From positions 224,976-288,975 of the forward strand of contig LJSU01000024.1 of NCBI GenBank assembly GCA_001314705.1: DNA of 64,000 bases, in the 5' to 3' direction. The position numbers and the translations under genes are program-made. Every line of letters starts with the position of its first letter. Positions within the stretch are counted from its first letter, which is position 1. Source of the DNA: Rhodobacteraceae bacterium HLUCCO07. GTDB lineage: Bacteria; Pseudomonadota; Alphaproteobacteria; Rhodobacterales; Rhodobacteraceae. Below are positions 56,439-64,000 of this stretch, piece after piece. The notes below the pieces were generated by a model. The model did not search any database, had not been told where the DNA came from, and saw only the letters and a list, made by a program, of their open reading frames with translations.

Positions 56439-56586
56439 ATCGCCGCACCGGAACCGCAGGGGGATGACCCTGGCGCAAAAAGACGATAACAGAGCGTGCC
56501 GACAAGACGCGCGTGACAGGGCGATTCAAGATCCGGGCGCAGGTCCTCGCGACCAGCCCGAAGGATGAGACGACGAGGACGAGATC

Positions 56587-56925
56587 ATGGGCCTGCCCGT
56601 TTTCGACAAGGACCTGAGCGAGGAAGAACTTGACCGCTTCGTGGCCAACGCGACCACGGCGTCGAATTTCCTCAAGACCGTCAGCCACGAAGGTCGGCTG
56701 ATGATCCTGTGCCACCTGGTCACCGGTGAGAAATCGGTGACCGAACTCGAAGAGCTGCTCTCGGCGCGGCAGGCCGCCGTGTCGCAACAGCTCTCCCGCC
56801 TGCGGCTCGAGGGCCTGGTGATCCCACGGCGCGAGGGCAAGGCGATCTATTACCGCTTGGCCGACAACCGCCCCAGGCGTATACTGGAACTGGTATACGA
56901 ATTGTTCTGCGAAGACGACGGCTGA
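56587..56925 (+). CDS. soxR: ArsR-family sulfur-sensing repressor SoxR
   Basis: The 112-residue winged-helix protein has Cys42 (LMILCHL) and Cys108 (YELFCEDDG), matching the two Cys of the SqrR/BigR persulfide switch, and the HTH stretch LEELLSARQAAVSQQLSRLRLEGLV. It represses sox genes in the absence of reduced sulfur. Exact candidate operators occur at 49454 and 54604. Confidence 0.92.
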   Translation: MGLPVFDKDLSEEELDRFVANATTASNFLKTVSHEGRLMILCHLVTGEKSVTELEELLSARQAAVSQQLSRLRLEGLVIPRREGKAIYYRLADNRPRRILELVYELFCEDDG

Positions 56926-56977
56926 CCCGCACCGCCGCCGCCACACCCGCAGGGCACACCGGGAGGAGGGGGGCGGC

Positions 56978-58039
56978 ATGCTCGACATCATCGGCGATCA
57001 CGCCTTCATGGCGTTGGCGGGTCTTTTCGGCGGCATCCTTCTGGGGCTGGCCGCACGGCTGGGTCGGTTCTGCACCATGGGCGCGATCGAGGATCTGCTT
57101 TATGGCGGCTCCGACATCCGGATGCGCATGTGGGTGCTGGCCATCGGTGTCGCGGTGATGGGCACGTTCGGCCTCACCGCCACGGGCTGGCTCATCCCCG
57201 AGCAGGGCTTCTATCTCTCGATCCGCTGGATGCCGCTGGCCTCGATCCTCGGCGGGCTCATGTTCGGCTATGGCATGGCGCTGGCGGGCAATTGCGGCTT
57301 CGGCTCGATCGCCCGGCTGGGTGGCGGCGACCTGCGCGCCTTCGTGATCGTGCTGGTGATGGGGGTGTCGGCCTATATCGTGCTCTCCGGGCCATTGGCC
57401 GGGCTCAGGGTCTGGGCCTTTCCGCAATCCGATGTCGTGCCCGGCGAGATGCCCCCCGGCCTCGCGCATCTTCTCTCTGATCTGACCGGGCTGTCGCTGC
57501 CCGGGATCGGCGTCGCGCTGGGGGCGCTCATCACCGCGGGCGCACTCACATCACGCTCCTTTCTCGCCAGACCGCAATCCATCTTCTGGGCCGCTGTCGT
57601 GGGCCTTGCCATCGTGTCGGGCTGGGCCGGCTCGGCCCATGTGGCGATGACCGGCTTTGCCGCCGTGCCGGTGGTGTCGCATTCCTTCTCGGCGCCGGTC
57701 GGCGAAACCGTGCTTTGGCTGATGACCGCCTCGGCGCGCCTGCCCTCCTTTGCCGTCGGCTCGGTCGTGGGCGTCGTGCTGGGGGCGCTGATCGGCTCGG
57801 GGATCAAGGGCCATTTCCGCTGGGAAGCCTGCGAGGACCCGCGCGAATTGCGCCGCCAGATCTATGGCGCGGCGATGATGGGCGCGGGCGCCGTGATCGC
57901 CATGGGCTGCACCGTCGGCCAGGGCCTCTCGGCCTTCTCCACGCTCAGCTTCTCGGCCCCCGTCACCTTCGCCGCGATCTTCGCCGGCGCGGCCCTCGGC
58001 CTGCGCCACCTGATCGAAGGCTTCCAGCCCGCCGAGTGA
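56978..58039 (+). CDS. soxT: YeeE/YedE-family transporter SoxT
   Basis: The 353-residue membrane protein has two repeats of the family Cys-containing motif (LGRFCTMGAIEDLLYGG, GNCGFGSIARLGGGDLRAF and MGCTVGQGLSAFS) and about nine membrane segments. YeeE/SoxT proteins import thiosulfate or sulfur compounds; here the likely substrate is a Sox intermediate or inducer. It follows soxR by 52 bases. Confidence 0.87.
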   Translation: MLDIIGDHAFMALAGLFGGILLGLAARLGRFCTMGAIEDLLYGGSDIRMRMWVLAIGVAVMGTFGLTATGWLIPEQGFYLSIRWMPLASILGGLMFGYGMALAGNCGFGSIARLGGGDLRAFVIVLVMGVSAYIVLSGPLAGLRVWAFPQSDVVPGEMPPGLAHLLSDLTGLSLPGIGVALGALITAGALTSRSFLARPQSIFWAAVVGLAIVSGWAGSAHVAMTGFAAVPVVSHSFSAPVGETVLWLMTASARLPSFAVGSVVGVVLGALIGSGIKGHFRWEACEDPRELRRQIYGAAMMGAGAVIAMGCTVGQGLSAFSTLSFSAPVTFAAIFAGAALGLRHLIEGFQPAE

Positions 58040-58394
58040 GGCAGCGGGACGAGGGGGCAGCACCGGGCTACATCCCCCGTTTCATAATCTGTCGCGTTCG
58101 ATTGGAAACACCCGCCCGGAACGGCGGCGAAGCCGCCCGGGCAGCACACCATTGCCCGGCAGGCGATTTTTCGCAGAAAAATCTGCCGAGAGGGGGCCGC
58201 CCCCCGGCCGGGTGCTTTTGAGGAGTTGCGCTTCGCTTCGGGCAGGGGATGACGTTGCGGGATAAAGTGATCTGCGCTGACGTCGTGAGCACCCGACCGC
58301 GGCCCTGTGCTGCCCTTTCGTTGGGCACGAGACGAATCCGATTTGCTGCAATACGCGCCAAACGCTATGAAAATTCCCATAAGCAACGGTTGCC
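58040..58394. repeat. Gene-free stretch with clustered hairpins
   Basis: The 355 bases between convergent soxT and the NicO gene contain three strong hairpins. GGCGGC-GAA-GCCGCC is at 58123-58137. GATTTTTC-GCA-GAAAAATC is at 58165-58183 and extends with CGGCA/TGCCG to 58157-58188. GGGGG-CCG-CCCCC is at 58192-58204. The cluster resembles intergenic repeat elements of Rhodobacterales; copy number cannot be judged here. Confidence 0.45.
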
Positions 58395-59288
58395 TCAAAG
58401 CGTGATCAACACCAACTGCACCGCCACCACCGCGATCATCCCACCGGCCATCACCTCGATCACCGCCGCCCAGCGCGCCACGCCCGGCCCGCTCATCACC
58501 TGGCCCAGCGCGCCCTCGCGCATGCTCACCGCGAGCACCGCGACCGCCATGGTCACGCTTGCCGTGCCCAGCGCCATCACCAGCGCCCCGGCGATCCCGG
58601 CCAGGTCGATCCCCATCAGGTGCCCCAGGATCAGCAGGATCACCGCGCCCGAACAGGGCCGGATACCCACGCTGGCAACCAGCACCGCCGCATCGCGCAG
58701 CGACCGCACCTCGCGTGCTTCCTCGGCCGTCGGTCCATGCCGGTGCCCGCAGCCGCATTCGTCCGCGTTACCATGCGGCACATGGCCCCGCACCGCGCGC
58801 CAGAACCGCCGTGCGCCCCGGCCCACCAGCCACAGCCCGACCAGCGCGATCGCCGCGTAGGACAGCGGCTGCAGCATGTCCTCGGCGATCCCGACCATCC
58901 GCTCGCGCCCCCAGGCAAAGGCAAACACCCCGGCATAGACCAGCACCACCGCGCTCAGCGCCTGCGCCAGGCTCGATGCCATCGCCAGCCCGACCAGCCG
59001 CCCCACCGGCACCCGCCGCCCCAGGCCATAGCCCCCGATCAGGATCTTGCCATGCCCCGGCCCCGCCGCGTGAAAGAACCCGTAGGCAAAACAGAGCCCC
59101 AGCAGCCCGCCCCAGGCCGCCGCATCGCCGCCGCGCAGCCGCCGCAGTGTCATCGCCATCGCGTTCTGCGCGTCGCGCTGGCCCTCGGCGGCCCAAGCCG
59201 CCACGCGGTCCATGCCGCCAAATCCCCAGAGCCAGAACAGCAGCCCCGCGCCCAGCACCACCGGCAGGATCAGGACGGCGCGTCGCAT
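58395..59288 (-). CDS. NicO-family nickel/cobalt-type transporter
   Basis: The 297-residue membrane protein has the family motifs GFFHAAGPGHGKILIGGYGLG and VASVGIRPCSGAVILLI, and a His/Cys-rich loop (PHGNADECGCGHRHGP, about residues 165-185). NicO/RcnA members move Ni or Co. Here the gene overlaps DUF1007 and lies downstream of a Zur-type box with a CobW-like GTPase, so zinc is a likelier substrate. Six or so membrane segments are visible. Confidence 0.85.
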   Translation of the reverse strand: MRRAVLILPVVLGAGLLFWLWGFGGMDRVAAWAAEGQRDAQNAMAMTLRRLRGGDAAAWGGLLGLCFAYGFFHAAGPGHGKILIGGYGLGRRVPVGRLVGLAMASSLAQALSAVVLVYAGVFAFAWGRERMVGIAEDMLQPLSYAAIALVGLWLVGRGARRFWRAVRGHVPHGNADECGCGHRHGPTAEEAREVRSLRDAAVLVASVGIRPCSGAVILLILGHLMGIDLAGIAGALVMALGTASVTMAVAVLAVSMREGALGQVMSGPGVARWAAVIEVMAGGMIAVVAVQLVLITL

Positions 59289-59980
59289 GTCACCTCCACC
59301 TTGTCGGCAAACTGCGCGCCCACCTCGGGAAAGGGCACCTCGCCATCCTCGGGAATCTCGGCCAGCTCGTCCAGCAAGTCGCGTTTCTTCGCGTCGAAAT
59401 CGACCTCGCTGACAGACACCGCGCAGTTCTCGGGCGCCTCGATGCCAAGGCCGAGGTCATAAGCCGTGTAATAGGTCGGATCATAGGCCCGCACCACCAC
59501 GGGCGCCGCTTCCGCCCCCTCGACCGCGCGGAAGTGACGGGTGACGATCTTGCCCTCCTCGAAGGAAGTGCCGCGCGTTTCAGGCGGACCAAGCCCGAGC
59601 GGCGCACCGTCCTGTTCAAGGTAAAGATCGCCCTCGAACCCCTCGACCCAGTTCATGTCGAACCCCTCAAGCTGCGCCAGCTCGTCCTCGCTCAGCACGC
59701 CGTCATGATCCTGGTCGAGGTTCATGTCCTCGAGCACCAGAAGCGAATAGAACTCGTCATACTGCCAGGCCACCTCGACCCCGGTGATCCGCCCCTTCTC
59801 GGCCACCAGCCGCAGCCCGGTGGCCACAAAGACATGCGGATGTGCCCCCGCCCCCACGGGCAGGACCATCAATGCAAGCCACAGCAGGCGGCCGAGCCAT
59901 TCTCCCGCCCGGGCAGCAGCTGGCCGCACCCTGGCTCGAACAGGATTTGCCGCGATCTGTGCTGGAACCCATTTTTTCAT
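59270..59980 (-). CDS. DUF1007-family exported protein
   Basis: The 236-residue protein has an N-terminal signal or anchor (LGRLLWLALMVLPVGAGA) and the DUF1007 core (HPHVFVATGLRLVAEKGRIT, WQYDEFYSLLVLEDMNLDQD, YDPTYYTAYDLG). It is nearly always encoded with NicO-type transporters and overlaps that gene by 19 bases here. A Glu/Asp-rich DxDxDG-like stretch (DQDHDGVLSEDEL) looks like a metal site. Its exact role is unknown; a periplasmic metal-binding helper is inferred. Confidence 0.85.
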   Translation of the reverse strand: MKKWVPAQIAANPVRARVRPAAARAGEWLGRLLWLALMVLPVGAGAHPHVFVATGLRLVAEKGRITGVEVAWQYDEFYSLLVLEDMNLDQDHDGVLSEDELAQLEGFDMNWVEGFEGDLYLEQDGAPLGLGPPETRGTSFEEGKIVTRHFRAVEGAEAAPVVVRAYDPTYYTAYDLGLGIEAPENCAVSVSEVDFDAKKRDLLDELAEIPEDGEVPFPEVGAQFADKVEVTCDAPS

Positions 59981-60078
59981 GCCCCATGGCTTTACGCGAC
60001 CGCCCCCGTTATCGCAACGCCCGGCTCAGGGCCTGCGCGGATTCGCGCCCTGCGTCTCGCCGCCGACCGGCCACGCGC

Positions 60079-61308
60079 TCATGCAACCTGCTCTGCCCGC
60101 CGCCAGCGCGGGAACGGGTCGGGCAGATCGGCCAGCCGCCCAAGCGTTTCCGGCCCCGGTGCCTCATGCTCGGGCACCAGCGCCGCGTCGAGCCGCGCCC
60201 TGATCGCGGGCCAGTCGATCCCTGCCCCGATGAAAACGATCTCCTGCCGCCGGTCGCCCCATGGCTCGGCCCAGTGCGTGGCCATGTAGTCGCGGGCCTG
60301 TGGATGATCGGGCCAGCGATCCTTCGGCACCGACGCCCACCACGTGCCCAGCGGCGCCACGCTCGACAACGCCCCGGCAAGGCTGAACTCGGCAACCCAG
60401 TCTGGCCGCGTCGCCAGCCAGAAATGCCCCTTGGCCCGGATCACCCCGGGCAATGGCCCGTTCAGAACGTCATGGATCTTTTGCGGATCAAACGGGCGCC
60501 GCGCGCGGTAAACGAATGACACCACGCCATATTCCTCGGTTTCGGGCACATGATCGGCAAAGCCGTAAAGCTCCCTGACCCACATGGGATGCTCATGCGC
60601 GCGCTCGAAATCGAACAACCCGGTGTCGAGGATCGCCCCCGCCGGCACGTCGGCATGATCGGTCTCGACGATGCTCGCATCCGCATTCAGGCTGCGGATG
60701 ATCTTGCGCGCCGCGTCCACCCTGTCGGGCCCGGCATCGCCCACCTTGTTGAGGATCACCACATCGGCAAACTCGATCTGGTCGGTCAGAAGATGCACCA
60801 GCGTGCGCGCGTCCGCCTCGCCCATGGTCTCGCCCCGGTCGGCAAGGAAATCATGGCTCGAATAATCGCGCAGCAGGTTCACCGCATCAACGACCGTCAC
60901 CATCGTATCGAGCCGCGCGACGTCCGACAGGCTCTTGCCCGCCTCGTCGCGGAACTCGAAAGTGGCGGCGACCGGCAGCGGCTCGGAAATCCCGGTCGAT
61001 TCGATCAGCAGGTAATCGAACCGCCTGTCCTCGGCCAGCCGCCGCACCTCCTGCAACAGGTCGTCGCGCAACGTGCAGCAGATGCAGCCGTTGGACATCT
61101 CGACCAGCGTCTCGTCGGTCTGGCTCAGGTTCGCGCCCCCCTCGCGCACGAGATCGGCGTCGATATTCACCTCGGACATGTCATTGACGATCACCGCCAC
61201 CCGCCGCCCCTCGCGGTTGTTGAGCACGCGGTTGAGAAGGGTCGTCTTGCCCGCACCCAGGAACCCCGAAAGCACGGTCACGGGCAGGCGGTTGTCTTGC
61301 TTGGTCAT
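60079..61308 (-). CDS. CobW/COG0523-family GTP-binding metallochaperone
   Basis: The 409-residue protein has the GTPase P-loop [16 protein letters not shown], the metal site [12 protein letters not shown] (CxCC), base-recognition NKVGD and a C-terminal CobW_C domain. COG0523 proteins move zinc or other metals to enzymes. A perfect 17-bp Zur-like palindrome lies 42 bases upstream of its ATG, supporting a role in low-zinc response. The DUF1007 and NicO genes follow. Confidence 0.88.
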   Translation of the reverse strand: MTKQDNRLPVTVLSGFLGAGKTTLLNRVLNNREGRRVAVIVNDMSEVNIDADLVREGGANLSQTDETLVEMSNGCICCTLRDDLLQEVRRLAEDRRFDYLLIESTGISEPLPVAATFEFRDEAGKSLSDVARLDTMVTVVDAVNLLRDYSSHDFLADRGETMGEADARTLVHLLTDQIEFADVVILNKVGDAGPDRVDAARKIIRSLNADASIVETDHADVPAGAILDTGLFDFERAHEHPMWVRELYGFADHVPETEEYGVVSFVYRARRPFDPQKIHDVLNGPLPGVIRAKGHFWLATRPDWVAEFSLAGALSSVAPLGTWWASVPKDRWPDHPQARDYMATHWAEPWGDRRQEIVFIGAGIDWPAIRARLDAALVPEHEAPGPETLGRLADLPDPFPRWRRAEQVA

Positions 61309-61349
61309 GCTGGCCTCGCTCTGGTCAGTGGAAACTCGCTGCCCGTTAA

Positions 61350-61366
61350 ATGTTATATTATAACAT
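61350..61366. promoter_or_regulatory. Zur-type box
   Basis: ATGTTATA-T-TATAACAT is a perfect 8-1-8 palindrome, 42 bases upstream of the CobW-type gene. It matches the alphaproteobacterial Zur consensus (core GTTATANTATAAC). It is also 100 bases upstream of parE, but parE is constitutive. Confidence 0.75.
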
Positions 61367-61465
61367 ATGTAAACCCCCTGAATACCAAGCCCTTCCCCGC
61401 TTCCCCCGCGCCGCGCACTCTGTCATAATGCCCCACAGCCAACCAAGAACAGAGCAGCAAAGCAC

Positions 61466-63424
61466 ATGGCCGACGACCTCCTCTCTCCCGCCGACACGGG
61501 CGACTACAACGCCGACAGCATCGAGATTCTCGAAGGGCTGGAACCGGTGCGCAAACGCCCGGGCATGTATATCGGCGGCACCGACGAACGCGCATTGCAC
61601 CACCTCGTCGCCGAGGTGCTCGACAACTCCATGGACGAGGCCGTGGCCGGCCACGCCAACCGGATCGAGGTCGAGCTGCACGCCGATCATTCCATCACCA
61701 TCCGCGACAACGGTCGCGGCATCCCCATCGACCCGCACCCCAAGTTTCCCGAGAAATCCGCGCTCGAGGTGATCCTCTGCACGCTCCACTCGGGCGGCAA
61801 GTTCTCGGGCAAGTCCTACCAGACCTCGGGCGGCCTTCACGGGGTCGGCGCCTCGGTGGTCAACGCGCTCTCGGATTCGCTGGTCGTGCAGGTCGCCCGC
61901 AACAAGGAGCTTTACGAGCAACGCTTCTCGCGCGGCATCCCGCTCGGTCCGCTCGCAAAGGTCGGGCAAGCCCCCAACCGCCGCGGGACCACCGTCACCT
62001 TCCACGCCGACGAGGAGATCTTCGGCTCCCACCGCTTCAAACCCGCGCGCCTCTTCAAGTCGATCCGCTCCAAGGCCTACCTCTTCTCGGGCGTCGAGAT
62101 CCGGTGGAAATCGGCCATCGACGACGGCGAAACGCCGGCCGAGGCCACGTTCCACTTCCCCGGCGGCCTCTCGGACTACCTCAAGGAAACGCTGGGCAAG
62201 ACCGTCACCTATGCCGAGGAACCCTTTGCCGGCAGCGTCGATTTCAACCAGAAATTCGGCCAGCCGGGCAAGGTCGAATGGGCGATCAACTGGACGCCTG
62301 CGCGCGACGGCTTCCTGCAATCCTACTGCAACACCGTCCCCACACCCGAGGGCGGCACCCATGTCGCCGGGTTCTGGGCCGCGATCCTCAAGGGCATCAA
62401 GGCGTATGGCGAGCTCGCCAACAACCGCAAGGCCCGCGACATCACCCGCGAAGACCTGATCTCGGGCGGCTGCGCGCTGGTTTCGACCTTCATCCGCGAA
62501 CCCGAATTCGTCGGCCAGACCAAGGACCGCCTCGCCACCGCCGAGGCCCAGCGCATGGTCGAGGGTGCTGTGCGCGACCATTTCGACCACTGGCTCGCCG
62601 CGCATACCAAGTCCGCCGGCGCGATCCTCGATTTCCTCGTGCTCAGGGCCGAGGAACGCCTGCGCCGCCGGCAGGAGAAAGAGACCGCCCGCAAGACCGC
62701 CACCAAGAAGCTGCGCCTGCCGGGCAAGCTCGTCGACTGCACCGCCACCAACCGCGCGGGCACCGAGCTTTTCATCGTCGAGGGCGACAGCGCCGGGGGC
62801 TCCGCCAAGATGGCCCGCGACCGCAAGACCCAAGCCCTCCTGCCGCTGCGCGGCAAGATCCTCAACGTGCTGGGCGCGGCCAGTTCCAAGCTCGGCACCA
62901 ACCAGGAGATCTCCGACCTCACCCAGGCGCTGGGCACCGGCCTGGGCACGAAATTCAACCTCGACGACCTGCGCTATGACAAGATCATCATCATGACCGA
63001 CGCCGATGTCGACGGCGCCCATATCGCGGCGCTGCTGATGACCTTCTTCTTCACGCAGATGCGGCCGATGATCGACGCGGGGCATTTGTATCTCGCCTGC
63101 CCGCCGCTCTATCGCCTGACGCAAGGCGCGCGCCGCGTCTATGCGCTCGACGAGGCCGAACGCGCCATTTGGCTCGAAAAGGGGCTGGGCGGCAAGGGCA
63201 AGATCGACGTCAGCCGCTTCAAGGGTCTCGGCGAGATGGACGCCAAGGACCTGAAGGAAACCACCATGGACCCCGCGACCCGCAAACTCATCCGCATCAC
63301 CATCGACGACGACGAACCCGGCGAGACCGGCGATCTGGTCGAGCGGTTGATGGGGAAAAAGCCGGAATTGCGGTTCCAGTATATCTCCGAGAACGCGAGG
63401 TTCGTGGAGGAGTTGGATGTTTGA
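61466..63424 (+). CDS. parE: DNA topoisomerase IV subunit B
   Basis: The 652-residue GHKL ATPase and TOPRIM protein has the ATP-binding motifs EVLDNSMDEA, DNGRGIPI and GGLHGVGASVVNALS, the TOPRIM EGDSAGGSAK and DADVDGAHI, and the C-terminal RFKGLGEMDAKDL. With ParC it unlinks daughter chromosomes. The downstream AT-rich gene overlaps its stop by eight bases. It resembles ParE rather than GyrB in its shorter length. Confidence 0.96.
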   Translation: MADDLLSPADTGDYNADSIEILEGLEPVRKRPGMYIGGTDERALHHLVAEVLDNSMDEAVAGHANRIEVELHADHSITIRDNGRGIPIDPHPKFPEKSALEVILCTLHSGGKFSGKSYQTSGGLHGVGASVVNALSDSLVVQVARNKELYEQRFSRGIPLGPLAKVGQAPNRRGTTVTFHADEEIFGSHRFKPARLFKSIRSKAYLFSGVEIRWKSAIDDGETPAEATFHFPGGLSDYLKETLGKTVTYAEEPFAGSVDFNQKFGQPGKVEWAINWTPARDGFLQSYCNTVPTPEGGTHVAGFWAAILKGIKAYGELANNRKARDITREDLISGGCALVSTFIREPEFVGQTKDRLATAEAQRMVEGAVRDHFDHWLAAHTKSAGAILDFLVLRAEERLRRRQEKETARKTATKKLRLPGKLVDCTATNRAGTELFIVEGDSAGGSAKMARDRKTQALLPLRGKILNVLGAASSKLGTNQEISDLTQALGTGLGTKFNLDDLRYDKIIIMTDADVDGAHIAALLMTFFFTQMRPMIDAGHLYLACPPLYRLTQGARRVYALDEAERAIWLEKGLGGKGKIDVSRFKGLGEMDAKDLKETTMDPATRKLIRITIDDDEPGETGDLVERLMGKKPELRFQYISENARFVEELDV

Positions 63425-63917
63425 GTTGGTCGATTACATTTTGAAGCTTCAGGCAATTAAAAGAGGCTTAAGGAAGAAAGCACCTCCACGTTTCACATAT
63501 AGCCCGAAGAACGATTATTACACGACTACTCTTAATAATGAAGAAGTAGGCCAGTCTGTTCTAGTCGAAGAGATCACTGGATCTTTGATAAAAGGAAAAA
63601 AATGGGAAAATGGGAAATTCTCCATAGAAACTCAAATTTCTAAAAATGACCTACCATCTTGGAAATTGGAATCGTCTCGTTTTTATGGCTATACACGCCA
63701 TGATTATCGCAGTGTTCAGAACTTTTGGTTCAATGAAATTTTTTTTATACCTCAGGTACTTTGGCTTAAAAACCTAGTTTCGCAAGCCTATTACAACGCA
63801 AGACTTCGCTTCAGGCAAGATCGTATTGAAGTCTTACGAAGGATTGTAGAGCTGGACCTCGAAGAACGGCAGAGAAATAATGCCCTTCTTCATACTCCGA
63901 ATGGCTTTGTTGCATAA
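63417..63917 (+). CDS. AT-rich hypothetical gene truncated by an IS end
   Basis: The 166-residue frame is AT-rich compared with its neighbours and starts eight bases before the parE stop. Its last residues (NGFVA) and stop codon come from the inserted IS terminal sequence, so the native C-terminus is lost. The protein is charged and basic-aromatic (YGYTRHDYRSVQNFWFNEI), with no recognised domain. It is probably a horizontally acquired gene. Confidence 0.6.
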   Translation: MFELVDYILKLQAIKRGLRKKAPPRFTYSPKNDYYTTTLNNEEVGQSVLVEEITGSLIKGKKWENGKFSIETQISKNDLPSWKLESSRFYGYTRHDYRSVQNFWFNEIFFIPQVLWLKNLVSQAYYNARLRFRQDRIEVLRRIVELDLEERQRNNALLHTPNGFVA

Positions 63918-64000
63918 ATCTGCTGAAGGCCGGACTTCCCCTTTCCCCGGACGGATTTACCCTACGGCCACTGTGACGGGTATGCCAAGCGCGGTGTAGC
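63903..64000. mobile_element. End of an IS5/IS903-like insertion sequence (partial)
   Basis: GGCTTTGTTGCATAAATC at 63903-63920 matches 17 of the 18 bases of the IS903 terminal inverted repeat (GGCTTTGTTGAATAAATC). The element runs off the right edge, so its transposase and its other end cannot be seen. It interrupts the AT-rich gene. Confidence 0.7.

Noticed and set aside
61358..63124. A 588-codon open frame on the minus strand
   Set aside because: It is antisense to parE, which has all TOPRIM and GHKL motifs; the antisense protein is Arg/Gly/Ala-rich with no fold.

Overview
The window is a high-GC alphaproteobacterial chromosome segment. It probably comes from a marine Rhodobacterales (Roseobacter-group) species. 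The grounds are the tol-pal order, GapR/DUF2312, the aat / DUF2155 / MlaD-like / NDUFA12 neighbourhood, a single-polypeptide FbpB-type permease, accBC, clpPX and a complete Kelly-Friedrich sox cluster. Species cannot be named from the sequence.

Layout. 1-2.9 kb: the Tol system (tolB start, tolA, tolR, tolQ, ybgC), minus strand. 3.1-5.8 kb: a two-gene molybdenum hydroxylase. 6.0 kb: tRNA-Gly(CCC). 6.4-10.6 kb: an arsenic-type region of two divergent units. One is arsR, a frameshifted ArsP/YraQ-like permease, a CxxC mini-thioredoxin and an MBL protein, with a perfect FNR-type box upstream. The other is a second ArsR with an Acr3 pump. 10.8-13 kb: an RTX/PA14/Hint protein. 13.4-17.2 kb: a DDAH-like enzyme with a polar amino-acid ABC importer. 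17.2-17.8 kb: a gene-free stretch ending in a strong plus-strand terminator (possible sRNA), then tRNA-Thr(TGT). 18-25.5 kb: an iron-type permease, a possible sulfotransferase-fold protein, GapR, a residue-degenerate FadJ-like protein, a DksA-like protein, and persulfide dioxygenase plus a DUF442 protein. 25.5-30.2 kb: a signalling operon made of a response regulator, a small membrane protein, a symporter-histidine kinase and a FliM/SPOA-like protein. 31-40.3 kb: acsA, a lipoprotein, decayed genes, an acyl-CoA synthetase, a LuxR-type regulator, accBC, aat, DUF2155, an MlaD-like gene and the complex I accessory subunit. 40.5-44.5 kb: an FkbM-GT61 fusion, clpX and clpP. 44.7-58 kb: soxF-E-D-C, a decayed FAD oxidoreductase, then soxB-A-Z-Y-X-W-V on the minus strand, with soxS-R-T divergent. 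58.4-61.3 kb: CobW-type GTPase, DUF1007 and NicO genes behind a perfect Zur-like palindrome. 61.5-63.9 kb: parE and an AT-rich gene cut by the end of an IS5/IS903-like element.

The sox genes encode the periplasmic pathway that oxidises thiosulfate and sulfide on carrier SoxY. SoxXA loads the substrate, SoxB releases sulfate, SoxCD oxidises the sulfane sulfur, and SoxV, SoxW and SoxS supply reductant. SoxE and SoxF are electron-carrier and flavoprotein accessories. Two exact ATTC-N8-GAAT palindromes, upstream of soxX and soxC, are good SoxR operator candidates. With the terminators after soxA and soxB, they imply that the cluster is split into several transcription units. The opposite-strand FAD oxidoreductase remnant sits exactly at one split.

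The most worthwhile leads are the split and hairpin-punctuated sox cluster with its inserted pseudogene, the FNR box on the frameshifted ars operon, the Zur-box NicO/DUF1007/CobW locus, the SSS-kinase/SPOA operon, the residue-degenerate FadJ-like protein, the possible sRNA at 17.4-17.7 kb, and the IS junction near the right end.
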